A DNA stretch of 64,000 nt from DATBLE01 sp963791425 (GCA_963791425.1 CAWBSE010000003.1:310001-374000); one strand, 5' to 3'; shown: positions 34,801 through 44,025, counted from the stretch's first letter. The notes: generated from the letters alone by a model not told the origin. A program made the numbers and translations.

Positions 34801-35736
34801 CTAACCGGGCTCGAACCCGACCCGTGACGGGTCGGGTTCGCCCGACGGCGGGGGATGAACGCTCCGCCAGTGACGGGCAATCTCGGCGCGGGTCGTCACC
34901 CACACGTCCGGGCGTTCCCGCACGTACGCGAGGAAGCGATCGAGCGCGGCGGCCCGTCCGGGCTTGCCGACGATGCGGCAATGGAGGCCGACGGACATCA
35001 TCCGGCCACCCTCCGCGTAGAGCCGGTCGAAGCTGTCGACCAGGTACTCGAGGAACTGCCCCGAGGTCTGGAAGCCGTTCGTGATCAGGAACTTCATGTC
35101 GTTCGCGTCGAGCGTGTACGGGATGACGAGGTGGTCGCGGCCGGCGACCTCGACCCAGAAGGGAAGCTCGTCGGAGTAGTCGTCCGAGTCGTAGAGGAAG
35201 CCGCCCTCCTCGACGACGAGGCGGCGGGTGTTCTCGGAGATGCGGCCGGTGTACCACCCCACCGGCCGCCGCCCGCTTGCCCGCTCGATCGCCTCGATCG
35301 CCCGGCGCATGTGAGCGCGTTCCTCGTCCTCGGGGACGTCGGCGTAGTCGATCCACCGCCACCCGTGGCTGGCGACCTCCCACCCCGCGTCGGCCATCGC
35401 CCGTGCCGCCTCGGGATTCTGCTCGAGCGCCCGGCCGACCGCGTACATCGTCAGCGGCAGCCCGTGCTTCGCGAAGATCCGGTGCACACGCCAGAAGCCG
35501 GCACGGCTGCCGAACTCGAACATCGACTCGACGTTCAGATTGCGCCAGGGCGTGGACGGCGCACCGACGACCTCGTGGAGGTACGACTCCGACTCGGCAT
35601 CGCCCTCGAGCGGCGTGCGCTCGCCGCCCTCCTCGTAGTTGAGCACGAAGCTGAGGGCGAGCCGGGCGCCGCCTGGCCACTGCGGGTCCGGCGGCGACGC
35701 CCCGTAGCCGACGAGGTCACGACCGGAGCCGGTCAC
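34801..35736 (-). CDS. PuuE-type allantoinase / polysaccharide deacetylase-fold hydrolase
   Basis: 311 aa. The NodB-like fold carries LSFVLNYEEGGERTPLEGD, the signature of the metal-independent allantoinase PuuE, plus ASHGWRWIDY and GWYTGRISENTRRLV. PuuE opens allantoin to allantoate; relatives may act on other cyclic ureides. GTG 35736 overlaps the RidA stop by 4 nt. It is the last gene of the leftward operon beginning at 43902, which also encodes HyuA/HyuB, so ring opening of a hydantoin-like substrate is plausible. Confidence 0.85.
   Translation of the reverse strand: MTGSGRDLVGYGASPPDPQWPGGARLALSFVLNYEEGGERTPLEGDAESESYLHEVVGAPSTPWRNLNVESMFEFGSRAGFWRVHRIFAKHGLPLTMYAVGRALEQNPEAARAMADAGWEVASHGWRWIDYADVPEDEERAHMRRAIEAIERASGRRPVGWYTGRISENTRRLVVEEGGFLYDSDDYSDELPFWVEVAGRDHLVIPYTLDANDMKFLITNGFQTSGQFLEYLVDSFDRLYAEGGRMMSVGLHCRIVGKPGRAAALDRFLAYVRERPDVWVTTRAEIARHWRSVHPPPSGEPDPSRVGFEPG
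34812..34840. terminator. 13-bp perfect hairpin inside the end of the PuuE-type gene
   Basis: Arms at 34812-34824 and 34828-34840 (CGAACCCGACCCG and its complement) flank a 3-base loop. It covers the last codons of the allantoinase gene, where two operons converge. No T-run follows on either strand, so it may stop transcription by another mechanism or protect the 3' end. Confidence 0.45.
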
Positions 35737-36110
35737 GACCGTCGCGCCACGGCCTCGATCTCGACCAGCGCGCCCGGCGGCAAGGCCGCGCCGACACTCG
35801 TCCGCGCCGGATACGGCTCGGCGAAGAACTCGCGGTACACCTCGTTGTAGCCCGGGATGTCGACCAGGTCCGCGAGGTACGCGTTCACCTTGACGACATC
35901 GTCGAGGGTGCAGCCTGCGGCGGCAAGACATGTCCGGACGTTCCCCAGCGCCTGCCGTGTCTGCTCGGCGATACCGCCGGCGACCAGGCTCCCGTCGGCA
36001 CCGTGGCCGAGCTGCCCCGCCGTCCACACCATGTCACCCGACACCACCACCGGCGAGTACGGCGGCTTCGGCTTCGCCATCCCCTCCGGTTGAATCGCCT
36101 GTCTAGCCAT
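35733..36110 (-). CDS. RidA-family protein
   Basis: 125 aa. Begins MARQAIQPEGMAKPKPPYSP and holds GDMVWTAGQLGH and a conserved arginine in EPYPARTSVGAALPPGALVEIEA, the RidA/YjgF active-site strand. RidA proteins hydrolyse reactive enamines and imines; family members in pyrimidine and ureide operons act on aminoacrylates. AGGAG six bases before ATG 36110 fixes the start. Lies between the CaiB and PuuE-type genes on one transcript. Confidence 0.9.
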   Translation of the reverse strand: MARQAIQPEGMAKPKPPYSPVVVSGDMVWTAGQLGHGADGSLVAGGIAEQTRQALGNVRTCLAAAGCTLDDVVKVNAYLADLVDIPGYNEVYREFFAEPYPARTSVGAALPPGALVEIEAVARRS

Positions 36111-36130
36111 TCGTCGCTCCTTTCGTCGAA

Positions 36131-37310
36131 TCACCGAATACTCCGCCGTCCGGCGAGTTCGCGCACCCGCTCGGGCGCGTAGCCGACACAGCTCCACCAG
36201 CACCGCCTCGGTGTGCTCGCCGCGCGCGGGCGCCGGCCCCACCGGCGGCTCCGCGCCGGAGAGTCGGAGCGGCGATGCCACCTGCCGGACCGTGCCGAGC
36301 CGCGGATGGTCGTACTCGACCACCCGCGCCTCCTCGACCGCCTCGAGCACGCCGTTGACGGCCGACGACGGCACGCCCGCGTCCCGCAGCACCGCCAGCC
36401 ACTCCTCGCTCGTCCGCTCGCAGGAACGCCGCCTCGAGGATCGGCTCCAGCTCGTCGCGGTTCGCGTCGCGGTCGGCGAACGTCGCGAAGCGCCCGTCGG
36501 CCGACAGTCCCGGCTGCCCGATCGCGTCGCACAGCAGCACCCAGAACTTCTCCTTCGGGCAGGCGACGACGATCCAGCCGTCCGCGGTCGGGAAGTTCTG
36601 GAACGGGACGATCGACGGATGCGCCGAGTTGCGCCGCCGCGGCGGCGCGTAGCCCGCGCGACGCCGCCCAGGTGCCGACGTACATCAGCTCGTGCGCGGC
36701 CGTGTCGAACAGCGAGACGTCGCAGTCGCAGCCGACGCCGTCGCGTCGCGCCCGCCACAGGCCCGCGAGCACCGCGATCGTCGACACGTAGCCGCCCGGA
36801 GAGGTCGACGAGCGACAGCCCGCTCTTCGTCGGCGGTCCCGCCGGGTCGCCGGTCAGGCTCATCCAGCCCGCGAGCCCCTGCATCATGTAGTCGTAGCCG
36901 CCCTCGGCGGCGCGCGGTCCCGTCATGCCGAAGCCCGACAGCGAGCAGCAGACGATCCGCGGGTTCACGTGCTTCAGGTCGTCGTAGGTCAGCCGCAGCT
37001 TCGCCGGCTGGTCGCCGCGCAGGTTCGAGTAGACGACGTCCGCGACCCGCACCAGGTCCTCGAAGACGCCGCGGGCGTCCGGGTGGCGGAGGTCGAGCGA
37101 GACGCTCTTCTTGTTCCGGTTGAACGTCTCGAAGAAGAGCGAGTCCTCGCCCTCGGCGAACGGCGGGACGTAGCGGCCGACGTCGCCGCCGGACGACGGG
37201 TCCTCGATCTTGATCACCTCGGCGCCGAGGTCGGCGAGCTGGAGCGTGCCCCACGGGCCGGCGCCGAACTGCTCGACCGCGATCACCCGGACGTCAGCGA
37301 GCGGCAGCAA
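36131..37310 (-). pseudogene. CaiB/BaiF CoA-transferase, frame broken by four single-base insertions
   Basis: From TTG 37310 the product runs through VRVIAVEQFGAGPWG, the catalytic-region aspartate segments and GGYDYMMQGLAGWMSLTGDP, typical class III CoA-transferase. It then changes phase near 36800, 36660, 36425 and 36190. Each change is repaired by deleting one base and the joined protein remains conserved to TGA 36131. I read these as sequence errors, not decay. CoA-transferases move CoA between dicarboxylic acids; with the MaoC and HpcH genes of the divergent operon it could activate mesaconate or a similar acid. Start overlaps the LLM stop by 17 bp. Confidence 0.75.
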
Positions 37311-38166
37311 GGACCACCTCCGCGAGACGCTCGGCATCCTCGGGCTCGGCGAGGTTGAAGACGATGTGCCGCGCACCGGCGTCCACGTACTCCTGCACCC
37401 GCGCCGCGCACTCCTCGGGCGTCCCCGCCACGCAGTAGCGGTCGACGACGTGCTCGGCGAAGTCGCCCGCGTACCGCTGCCGCAGATGCTCGTACAGATG
37501 CCGCTTGTCGCCGACGTGGGCAGGGAGCGTCACCGCCGGAACGACGGCGTCGGGTAGAAGGGCGAGCCCCTCCCTGAAGCGCTCCGCCGACATCCAGATC
37601 GGGATCCAGCCGTCGCCGAGCACCGCCGCGCGCCGGATCGCCGCGGGCGAGCGGCCGCCGACCCACAGCGGCGGGCCGCCCGGCCGAGCCGGCCCGGGCT
37701 CGATCTCGACGTCCTCGAACGAGAAGAACCGACCCGAGAAGCTCGCGTGCCCGCGGAAGAGCTCGCGCAGCGCCTGCATCGCCTCGTCGGTGCGCGCGCC
37801 GCGCTCGCGCGGGTCGACGCCGACCGCCTCGAAGTCCTTCGCGCTCTCACCGCCGACACCGACGCCGAGGATCACCCGCCCGCCGGAGACGTGGTCCAGC
37901 GAGGCGAACTCCTTGGCGACGACGCTCGGGTGCCGGAGCGGCAAGAGCACGATGCCGGCGCCGATCGTGATCCGCTCCGTCGCCGCGGCGAAGGTCGAGA
38001 GGGCGACGACGACGTCGAGGATCGGGTTGCGGTACGAGATGTGGTCGCCGGCCCAGATCGAGTCGTAGCCGAGCTCCTCCGCGGCCTGTGCGAGGTCCCT
38101 GAGGCGGCCGCCGTCCGGCACGGACGAGCCGAGCTGCTGGCCGCTGCCCTGGATTCCGAACGACAC
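37294..38166 (-). CDS. LLM class flavin-dependent oxidoreductase
   Basis: 290 aa, luciferase-like fold. Visible: VSFGIQGSGQQLG, YDSIWAGDHISYRNPILD, GVGVGGESAKDFEAVGVDPRER and GPPLWVGGRSPAAIRRAA. The last is a common FMN/F420-binding turn of this class. GTG 38166 or an in-frame TTG at 38172, which would overlap the GntR stop by 4 nt, may start translation. Fifth gene of the leftward operon; the role in the pathway is unknown. Confidence 0.85.
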   Translation of the reverse strand: MSFGIQGSGQQLGSSVPDGGRLRDLAQAAEELGYDSIWAGDHISYRNPILDVVVALSTFAAATERITIGAGIVLLPLRHPSVVAKEFASLDHVSGGRVILGVGVGGESAKDFEAVGVDPRERGARTDEAMQALRELFRGHASFSGRFFSFEDVEIEPGPARPGGPPLWVGGRSPAAIRRAAVLGDGWIPIWMSAERFREGLALLPDAVVPAVTLPAHVGDKRHLYEHLRQRYAGDFAEHVVDRYCVAGTPEECAARVQEYVDAGARHIVFNLAEPEDAERLAEVVLAAAR

Positions 38167-38168
38167 GC

Positions 38169-38849
38169 TCAACGCCGGACCTCGCGCCAGGCCCGCTCGT
38201 AGTACGGCCGCAGAAACTCGAGGTGCTCGTACATCCGCTCCCCGGCCGCGCTCTCGTCGCCGCTCTCGATCGCATCGGCGATCTCCCGGTGGTGCTCGTT
38301 GATCGAGCGATGAAACGGCCGGCCGAGCCGCGAACGCGCGAGGCGCGTCTGGAGCACCGCGAAGATCGGCTGAGCCGCGATCGAGAGCAGGACGTTGCCG
38401 CACGCCTCGATCACGAGTGAATGGAAATCGGCGTTGTAGACGAACTGCTTCTGCGGGCCGAGGCGGAGCGGATCGCCGGGGATCGACGCGCGCAGCCGCT
38501 CGACCTGCCCGTCCACGCGCCGCCGTGCGGCGAGCTCGGCCGCCGGGACCTCGAGCAGCTCCCGCGCCTCGAGCAGCTGCTCGAGCGTCACGTCCTCCGC
38601 GGCCGTGAGCAGACCGATCCCGGAGCGCAGCGACTCGGAGAGATCCTCCGCGCTCGGCACGGTCACGTACGATCCGCCGCCGGCGCCCTTCGATGTACGG
38701 ATCAGGCTTTGCGCCGCGAGCAGGCGCAGCGCCTCGCGCAGCGTCGCCCGGCTGACGCCGAACTGCTCGGCGAGCACGACCTCGTTCGGGAGCCTCGCCC
38801 CTCGCGGCCTGAGACCGTCCTCGATCTCGTCGCGCAGCTGCGAGGCCAC
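38169..38849 (-). CDS. FadR-subfamily GntR transcriptional regulator
   Basis: 226 aa from GTG 38849. N-terminal winged helix (PRGARLPNEVVLAEQFGVSRATLREALRLL) and an all-helical FCD ligand domain with the metal-binding D/H pattern (NADFHSLVIEACGN, SINEHHREI). The sequence IAKAYEQVASQLRDEI, typical of the family, continues upstream of the GTG without a standard start; an ATC at 38870 preceded by GAGGTGG could be the real initiator (233 aa). FadR-type proteins bind TnGTnnnACnA palindromes, so it probably controls its own operon through ATGTCTGACAT at 44015. Confidence 0.86.
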   Translation of the reverse strand: MASQLRDEIEDGLRPRGARLPNEVVLAEQFGVSRATLREALRLLAAQSLIRTSKGAGGGSYVTVPSAEDLSESLRSGIGLLTAAEDVTLEQLLEARELLEVPAAELAARRRVDGQVERLRASIPGDPLRLGPQKQFVYNADFHSLVIEACGNVLLSIAAQPIFAVLQTRLARSRLGRPFHRSINEHHREIADAIESGDESAAGERMYEHLEFLRPYYERAWREVRR

Positions 38850-38879
38850 CTGCTCGTACGCCTTCGCGATGTCACCACC

Positions 38880-40790
38880 TCATGTGAGCCCGTATCCGGC
38901 ATTCGCGGCGAGCGAGACCGGCGCCGACGACGGCGGCAGCTCACGCCCCGCGTACCAGCCCATCAGCGAGTTCCCCTTCGGCTTCGCCGCCAGCTCGGCA
39001 CGGAGTGCCTCGGTCGCGGCGGTGTCGATCTCGAGTGTGCGCTCGTCCACGAACACGACGCCGTACGCGTCGCGCGCGAGCTCGACGGACGTGAAGTCGT
39101 CGAGCACGTCCTCCCGCACCATCAGCGGGTCACGCTCGAGCGGATCGCCGTACCCGGCGGCGTTCGGCTCGCGGAACTCGATGAACTCGCCCGCCCTGAA
39201 CGGGATGCCGGTCACCTTCGCCGGCAGGACTTCCTCCTGCGGTGTGTCCGGGTTCTTGCGGCAGGACGCGACCAGCCCCTCCCAGCCGCCGAAGACGCCG
39301 CGCGGCGGGTCGGTCTGACGGTCGCCCTCGCACGAGTAGGTGCCGTCGACGAGGAAGCGGTTGCGACGGATGATCCCGACGCCTCCGCGCCACTTGCCCG
39401 GCGCGGCCGGCTCGGGCCGCAGCTCGTACTGGTCACACCGCATCGGGAAGCGCATGTCCAGCTCCTCGATCGGGTTGTTGCGCGTGTTCGCCATCAGGTT
39501 GTCCACGGAGTCCATCGCGTCCTTCCCGTACCGGCCGCCGTACGAGCCCTCGTTCACCTCGAGGTACAGCCAGTACTCGCCCGCCGACTCGTCGAAGCCC
39601 GCATACGCGCAGAAATGGATCCCGGCCGAGTTGCCGCCGGTGACCTGCTGCGGCAGCGCCTCGGCAAGCGCCAGATTGATGTTGTCGACCACCCGCTGCG
39701 TCTGGCAGAAGCGGGAGAAGCACGCGCGCGGGAACTGCGGGTTGAAGATCGTCCCCTTCGGCGCGATCACCTTCACCGGCCGGAAGACGCCGTCGTTCTG
39801 CGGGACGTGCTCGGGGAACGTGACCTCGTCGAGCAGGATCGTGCGCACCGCGTAGTAGCAGCTGACGAGCAGGCTCCCCTCGAACGGCACGTTGTAGCCG
39901 GTCGGCACCTCGGGGTTCGACCCGGTCAGGTCGATCGTGATCTCGTCCCCCTCGACGATCACACGGGTCTCGACGCGCAGTTGCACGTCACGGTTGCGTG
40001 CATCGTCGTCGAGCCAGCCGATGATGGGGCCGTACGTGCCGTCGGGGATCTTCTCGATCTCGGCACGCAGCATCTTCTCGGAGTAGTCCATCCACTCGTA
40101 GGCGGCGCTCATGACGACCTCGACGCCGTAGCGCTCGACGAGCCGCAGGAACCGCTCGCGCCCGAGCTGGCAGGCGGCGAGCATCGCGTTCATGTCGCCG
40201 CGGTTCATCGTCTCGGTCCGGACGTTGTCGAAGATCATCCGGTCGAGGTCCTCGTTCAGCTTCCCCTCCTCGTACCAGCGCAGCGCGTTGTACATCTTCG
40301 CCTCGGCGTAGACGTCGAACGCGTCGGCGTTGATCCCGGGGAACGACCCGCCGACGTCGAGCACGTGCGCGGTCACCGCGGCGAAGCCGAGCAGCTCGCC
40401 GTCGTGGAAGATCGGCATCGCGACCGCGACGTCCGGCGAGTGCGACGCGCCCAGGTACGGATGGTTGTGGACGATCACGTCGCCGTCCTTGACGTCGTCC
40501 TCCAGCCGCCAGAGGAAGCCGCGGATGTACCAGGGCAGCGATCCGATGTGCATCGGCGTCGAGTCGGACTCGCACAGCTCGCGGCCCTGCGCGTCGAAGA
40601 TGCCCGCGCCGAGATCTTCGGACTCGCGGATGATCGAGGAGTAGCTCATCCGGAAGAGGACGCCCGCCATCTCCTTGGCGATCGCGTGGAACGCCCCTCC
40701 GAGCACGCGCAGGGTGATCGGGTCGACCTCGACGCGCGCACGCGTCGGAGGCCCGGGCGGACGTCCGACCTCGTAGTCGACGACGCTCAT
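38880..40790 (-). CDS. hyuB: Hydantoinase B/oxoprolinase-family protein
   Basis: 636 aa, usual length is about 550-650. Contains RMSYSSIIRESEDLGAGIFD, DVIVHNHPYLGASHSPD and ANTRNNPIEELDMRFPM, standard for the HyuB/acetone-carboxylase alpha-like family. With HyuA it forms an ATP-dependent ring-opening enzyme (hydantoin, 5-oxoproline) or a carboxylase-like complex. ATG 40790 overlaps the HyuA stop by 4 nt. Followed by the GntR gene, so this enzyme is probably what the regulator's ligand relates to. Confidence 0.9.
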   Translation of the reverse strand: MSVVDYEVGRPPGPPTRARVEVDPITLRVLGGAFHAIAKEMAGVLFRMSYSSIIRESEDLGAGIFDAQGRELCESDSTPMHIGSLPWYIRGFLWRLEDDVKDGDVIVHNHPYLGASHSPDVAVAMPIFHDGELLGFAAVTAHVLDVGGSFPGINADAFDVYAEAKMYNALRWYEEGKLNEDLDRMIFDNVRTETMNRGDMNAMLAACQLGRERFLRLVERYGVEVVMSAAYEWMDYSEKMLRAEIEKIPDGTYGPIIGWLDDDARNRDVQLRVETRVIVEGDEITIDLTGSNPEVPTGYNVPFEGSLLVSCYYAVRTILLDEVTFPEHVPQNDGVFRPVKVIAPKGTIFNPQFPRACFSRFCQTQRVVDNINLALAEALPQQVTGGNSAGIHFCAYAGFDESAGEYWLYLEVNEGSYGGRYGKDAMDSVDNLMANTRNNPIEELDMRFPMRCDQYELRPEPAAPGKWRGGVGIIRRNRFLVDGTYSCEGDRQTDPPRGVFGGWEGLVASCRKNPDTPQEEVLPAKVTGIPFRAGEFIEFREPNAAGYGDPLERDPLMVREDVLDDFTSVELARDAYGVVFVDERTLEIDTAATEALRAELAAKPKGNSLMGWYAGRELPPSSAPVSLAANAGYGLT

Positions 40791-42877
40791 ACGACCACCT
40801 TTCCTGTTCCGATCTCGATGACGATGTTTCCGTACCGGTCCACGTGCGCGGCGAGCCCGGGCGGGATCACCGTCGTCGTGTCGTACTGGTTGACGATCGC
40901 CGGGCCTTCGAGGCGGTTGCCCGCTTTCAGCGCGGCGCGGTCGTAGTAGCGCGTCGGCACCTGCACCAGGCCGTCAGGCCCGCTGAACCAGGCCGCGGCC
41001 TCGTGGCGGAGCGCGTCGTCGGCCGACTCGGTGCCGTGCTCGGCCTCGGGTGTCGAGAGCGGCGGCATCAGCCCGATCGCGCGGACTCGCACGTTCGGGA
41101 TCTCGATGTCCGAGTCCTCGAAGCGCCGCGAGTACTCCCGCTCGTGGATGTCGTGGAAGTTCCGGCGTACCTTCTCGGCCCAGTCATGGTCGATCGCGCC
41201 GGAGTCGACGTCCACACGCAGCTCATAGCCCTGCCCGAGGTAACGGCAGTCGGCGACGCGCTGGATCACGAGCCGGTCGCCGGACACGCCGTCCTCCTCG
41301 AGCTGCGCGCGCGCCTGCTCCTCGAGCTCTTCGAAGCGCCGCTGCAAGGCGGCGGCGTCCAGCGCCGAGAGCCGCTGGTAGGTGGTCGAGACGTACTCGT
41401 AGACCATGTCGGTCGCGAGCAGCCCCATGGCGGAGGTGATCCCGGGGTACGGCGGGACGAGCACCCAGGGCGTGCCGACCTCGACGGCGATCTGGGCGGC
41501 GAAGAGCGGGCCCGCGCCACCCTCGGCGACGAGCGCGAAGTCGCGCGGGTCGTAGCCCTTGCGTACGGAGTTCTCCTCGATCGACTGCACCATCGAGTGC
41601 GTGAGGATCTGAACCGCGCCCATCGACGCCTCCTCGACCGACATCCCGAGCGCCTTCGCCGGGCCTTCCTCGAACGCGGTCCGCGCGAGGTCGGAGCGCA
41701 GGTTCATCGCGCCGCCGAGGAACGCCTCGGGCAGCAGCCAGCCGAGGTTGACCATCGCGTCGGTCGCGGTCGGCTCGGTGCCGCCCCGCCCGTAGGCGGC
41801 CGGCCCGGGATCGGCGCCCGCGGAGCGCGGCCCGACGCGGAAGATGCCGCCCTGGTCGACGTACGCGATCGACCCGCCGCCGGCGCCGATCGTGTCGATG
41901 TCGGCCATCGGGATCATCGCCTGGTACGGCCCGACCTTGGTGTCGAGCAGGTGCTTCATCCGCAGCTTCCCGTCCTGCGCCAGCCCGATGTCGGCCGAGG
42001 TGCCGCCGACGTCGAGCGTGATCACGTTGTCGTAGCCGGCCTGCTTCCCCGCCCAGATGCCGCCGACGACGCCGGCGACCGGGCCGGACATGAGCAGGTT
42101 GACCGGCCGGGCGATCGCGCCCTCGGGCGTGGCCACGCCGCTCGCGGAGGTCATCAGGTGCAGCTTCGACTTCACGCCGAGCGCGACGAGCTGGTCCTCC
42201 AGCCGCCTGATGTAGCGGGACACTTTCGGGCCGACGAACGCGTTCAGGCAGACGGTCGAGAAGCGCTCGTACTCGCGGTACTGCGGGAGCACCTCCGAGG
42301 ACACCGAGATGAACGCGTCCGGGAACTCCTCGCGCACGATCTCGGCGACCCGGGCCTCGTGCGCCGGGTTGACGAACGAGAACAGGAAGCAGACGGCGAC
42401 GGCCTCGACCCCCGCGTTCTTGAGCCGCCGCACCTGCTCACGGGCCTTCTCCTCGTCGAGCGGGACGAGCACCGAGCCGTCTCCGAGGACGCGCTCCGGA
42501 ACGGTCAGGCGGTAGCGGCGGCGCACGATCGGGTAGCGCTGCCACGGCAGATCCTGGTAGTTCGAGAAGTTGAGCGGCTTCTTGTGTCGCGCGATGTGGA
42601 GGATGTCGCGGTAGCCCTCGGTCGTGATCAGGCCGACGGTCGCGCCGTTGTGCTCGATGACGATGTTGGTTGCGATCGTCGTCCCGTGGAAGACCTGGTC
42701 GAGCTCGGCCGGCGCCGTCCCCGCATTCTCGGCCAGCTCGCTGATCCCGCGGACCGATCCCTCCGACGGGTCGTCGGGTGTCGTCGGCACCTTGTGGACG
42801 AGCACCGTGCCGGCATCGTCGTCGACGTAGATCAGGTCGGTGAACGTGCCACCGACATCCACTCCGAGGCGCTTCAT
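40787..42877 (-). CDS. hyuA: Hydantoinase A/oxoprolinase-family protein
   Basis: 696 aa. N-terminal ATPase-fold motif KRLGVDVGGTFTDLIYVDDD, then HGTTIATNIVIEHNGA, NVITLDVGGTSADIGL and MADIDTIGAGGGSIAYVD: the ASKHA-type nucleotide sites of HyuA. The family phosphorylates or activates the substrate for hydrolysis by the HyuB partner. ATG 42877 overlaps the dehydrogenase stop by 4 nt (ATGA). The frame is open further upstream but has no homology there. Confidence 0.92.
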   Translation of the reverse strand: MKRLGVDVGGTFTDLIYVDDDAGTVLVHKVPTTPDDPSEGSVRGISELAENAGTAPAELDQVFHGTTIATNIVIEHNGATVGLITTEGYRDILHIARHKKPLNFSNYQDLPWQRYPIVRRRYRLTVPERVLGDGSVLVPLDEEKAREQVRRLKNAGVEAVAVCFLFSFVNPAHEARVAEIVREEFPDAFISVSSEVLPQYREYERFSTVCLNAFVGPKVSRYIRRLEDQLVALGVKSKLHLMTSASGVATPEGAIARPVNLLMSGPVAGVVGGIWAGKQAGYDNVITLDVGGTSADIGLAQDGKLRMKHLLDTKVGPYQAMIPMADIDTIGAGGGSIAYVDQGGIFRVGPRSAGADPGPAAYGRGGTEPTATDAMVNLGWLLPEAFLGGAMNLRSDLARTAFEEGPAKALGMSVEEASMGAVQILTHSMVQSIEENSVRKGYDPRDFALVAEGGAGPLFAAQIAVEVGTPWVLVPPYPGITSAMGLLATDMVYEYVSTTYQRLSALDAAALQRRFEELEEQARAQLEEDGVSGDRLVIQRVADCRYLGQGYELRVDVDSGAIDHDWAEKVRRNFHDIHEREYSRRFEDSDIEIPNVRVRAIGLMPPLSTPEAEHGTESADDALRHEAAAWFSGPDGLVQVPTRYYDRAALKAGNRLEGPAIVNQYDTTTVIPPGLAAHVDRYGNIVIEIGTGKVVV

Positions 42878-43902
42878 GGCTTGAGCACGATCTTGCCGAA
42901 GTGCTCGCGGCGCTCCATCATCTCCATTGCCTCGCGTGCCTGGTCGAGCGGGAACACCTTGTGGACGAGCGGGGTGATCTTCCCGCGCGCCGCGAGGTCG
43001 AGCACCTTCTCCACCTCGACCCGGTCGAACGTGAACGAGCCGACGATCTGCTTCTGCGTTCGGAAGAACGGGATGATGTCGAACGGGACGACCTCGCCCG
43101 CGTGGGCTCCGCATGTGACCAGACGCCCGTCCTTCGCGAGCGAATCGAGCCCCTTCTGGAAGAGCTCGCCGCCGACGTGCTCGAACACGAGATCGACGCC
43201 GTGCCCTCCGGTCGCGTCCATCACCCCGGCGACGACGTCCTCGGTCGCGTGGTTGATCCCGACGTCCAGGCCGAACTCCTTTGCGCGTTCGAGCTTCTCG
43301 CCCGAGCCGGCGTTCCCGATCACAAAGGCTCCTCCGAGCTTGGCGAGCTGCACGGCCGCCGAGCCGATGCCGCTCCCGACCGAGTTGATCAGCACCGTCT
43401 GACCCGCGCGCAGGTCACCGCGGTTGAAAAGCATGTGCCACGCCGTCCCGAAGGCAATCTGCGTCGCGGCGGCGGCCTCGTCGGAGAGTCGGTCCGGCAC
43501 ACGGATCAGATGCCGCGTCGAACAGGCGAGCTTCTCGGCGTACCCACCGGAGGTCGAGAAGCTGATGAACCCCGGCGACAGGCAGAGCGTCGCCCGTCCG
43601 GTCTGGCAGTAGACGCACGTTCCGCAGGTGTCCAGCAGGTACGGCAGCACGCGGTCGCCGACCTGCCAGCCCGTGACGCCTTCCCCGAGCGCCGAGATCC
43701 GCCCGACGATCTCGACACCGAGGATGAACGGCGGCTCGACCGGGAAGCGTGAGATTCCCTCGCGAATGTCGACGTCGAGGTGGTTGAGCGCCGAAGCGAG
43801 AATGTCGAGCACGACCTCGCCGGGGCCGGGCTTGGGATCGGGGACATCCTCGACCCTGAGCACGTCCGGGCCACCGAACTCGTGGAACACGACTGCCTTC
43901 AC
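42874..43902 (-). CDS. Zinc-binding alcohol dehydrogenase/quinone reductase-family (MDR) protein
   Basis: 342 aa. GroES-like N-terminus (MKAVVFHEFGGPDVLRVEDV), a structural-zinc loop with C-x2-C-x2-C (DTCGTCVYCQTG), and NAD(P) motif INSVGSGIGSAAVQLAKLGG. The class reduces or oxidises alcohols, aldehydes, enoyl groups or quinones. GTG 43902 is preceded by GGGAGG. First gene of the leftward operon, 36 bp from the nearest ATGTCTGAC element. Confidence 0.87.
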   Translation of the reverse strand: MKAVVFHEFGGPDVLRVEDVPDPKPGPGEVVLDILASALNHLDVDIREGISRFPVEPPFILGVEIVGRISALGEGVTGWQVGDRVLPYLLDTCGTCVYCQTGRATLCLSPGFISFSTSGGYAEKLACSTRHLIRVPDRLSDEAAAATQIAFGTAWHMLFNRGDLRAGQTVLINSVGSGIGSAAVQLAKLGGAFVIGNAGSGEKLERAKEFGLDVGINHATEDVVAGVMDATGGHGVDLVFEHVGGELFQKGLDSLAKDGRLVTCGAHAGEVVPFDIIPFFRTQKQIVGSFTFDRVEVEKVLDLAARGKITPLVHKVFPLDQAREAMEMMERREHFGKIVLKP

Positions 43903-43937
43903 GCTGACGACCTCCCGGCCTGGACGACGAGTAGGGG

Positions 43938-43950
43938 CTTTATGTCTGAC
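43938..43950. promoter_or_regulatory. Partial GntR-type operator next to the leftward operon
   Basis: CTTTATGTCTGAC matches, in inverted orientation, the CTTTATGTC read from the complement of the site at 44015. The second half (ACAT) is degenerate. The two elements lie 75 bp apart in the divergent promoter region, suggesting paired binding. Confidence 0.45.
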
Positions 43951-44014
43951 TTCCGGGCCGGAGTCAAGCAGGACCGGGCAGGACGTCCCGTAGGCGGTTT
44001 GACACCTCCTTCGA

Positions 44015-44025
44015 ATGTCTGACAT
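44015..44025. promoter_or_regulatory. GntR/FadR-type palindrome ATGTCTGACAT in the divergent promoter
   Basis: A perfect 5+1+5 palindrome fitting TGTnnnACA. With flanks, TCGAATGTCNGACAT is shared with the complement of the site at 59782. It lies 28 bp before the CoA-lyase start and 113 bp before GTG 43902, and is a good candidate operator for the GntR regulator at 38169-38849. Confidence 0.6.

Noticed and set aside
34801..34840. GGGTTCGAACCC-like sequence resembling a tRNA T-arm
   Set aside because: No acceptor, D-arm or anticodon arms can be folded around it, and it lies inside the allantoinase coding end; it is the hairpin reported separately.
36131..37310. Programmed frameshifting in the CaiB gene
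   Set aside because: Four shifts in one gene, all single extra bases and without slippery heptamers, fit sequence error rather than recoding.
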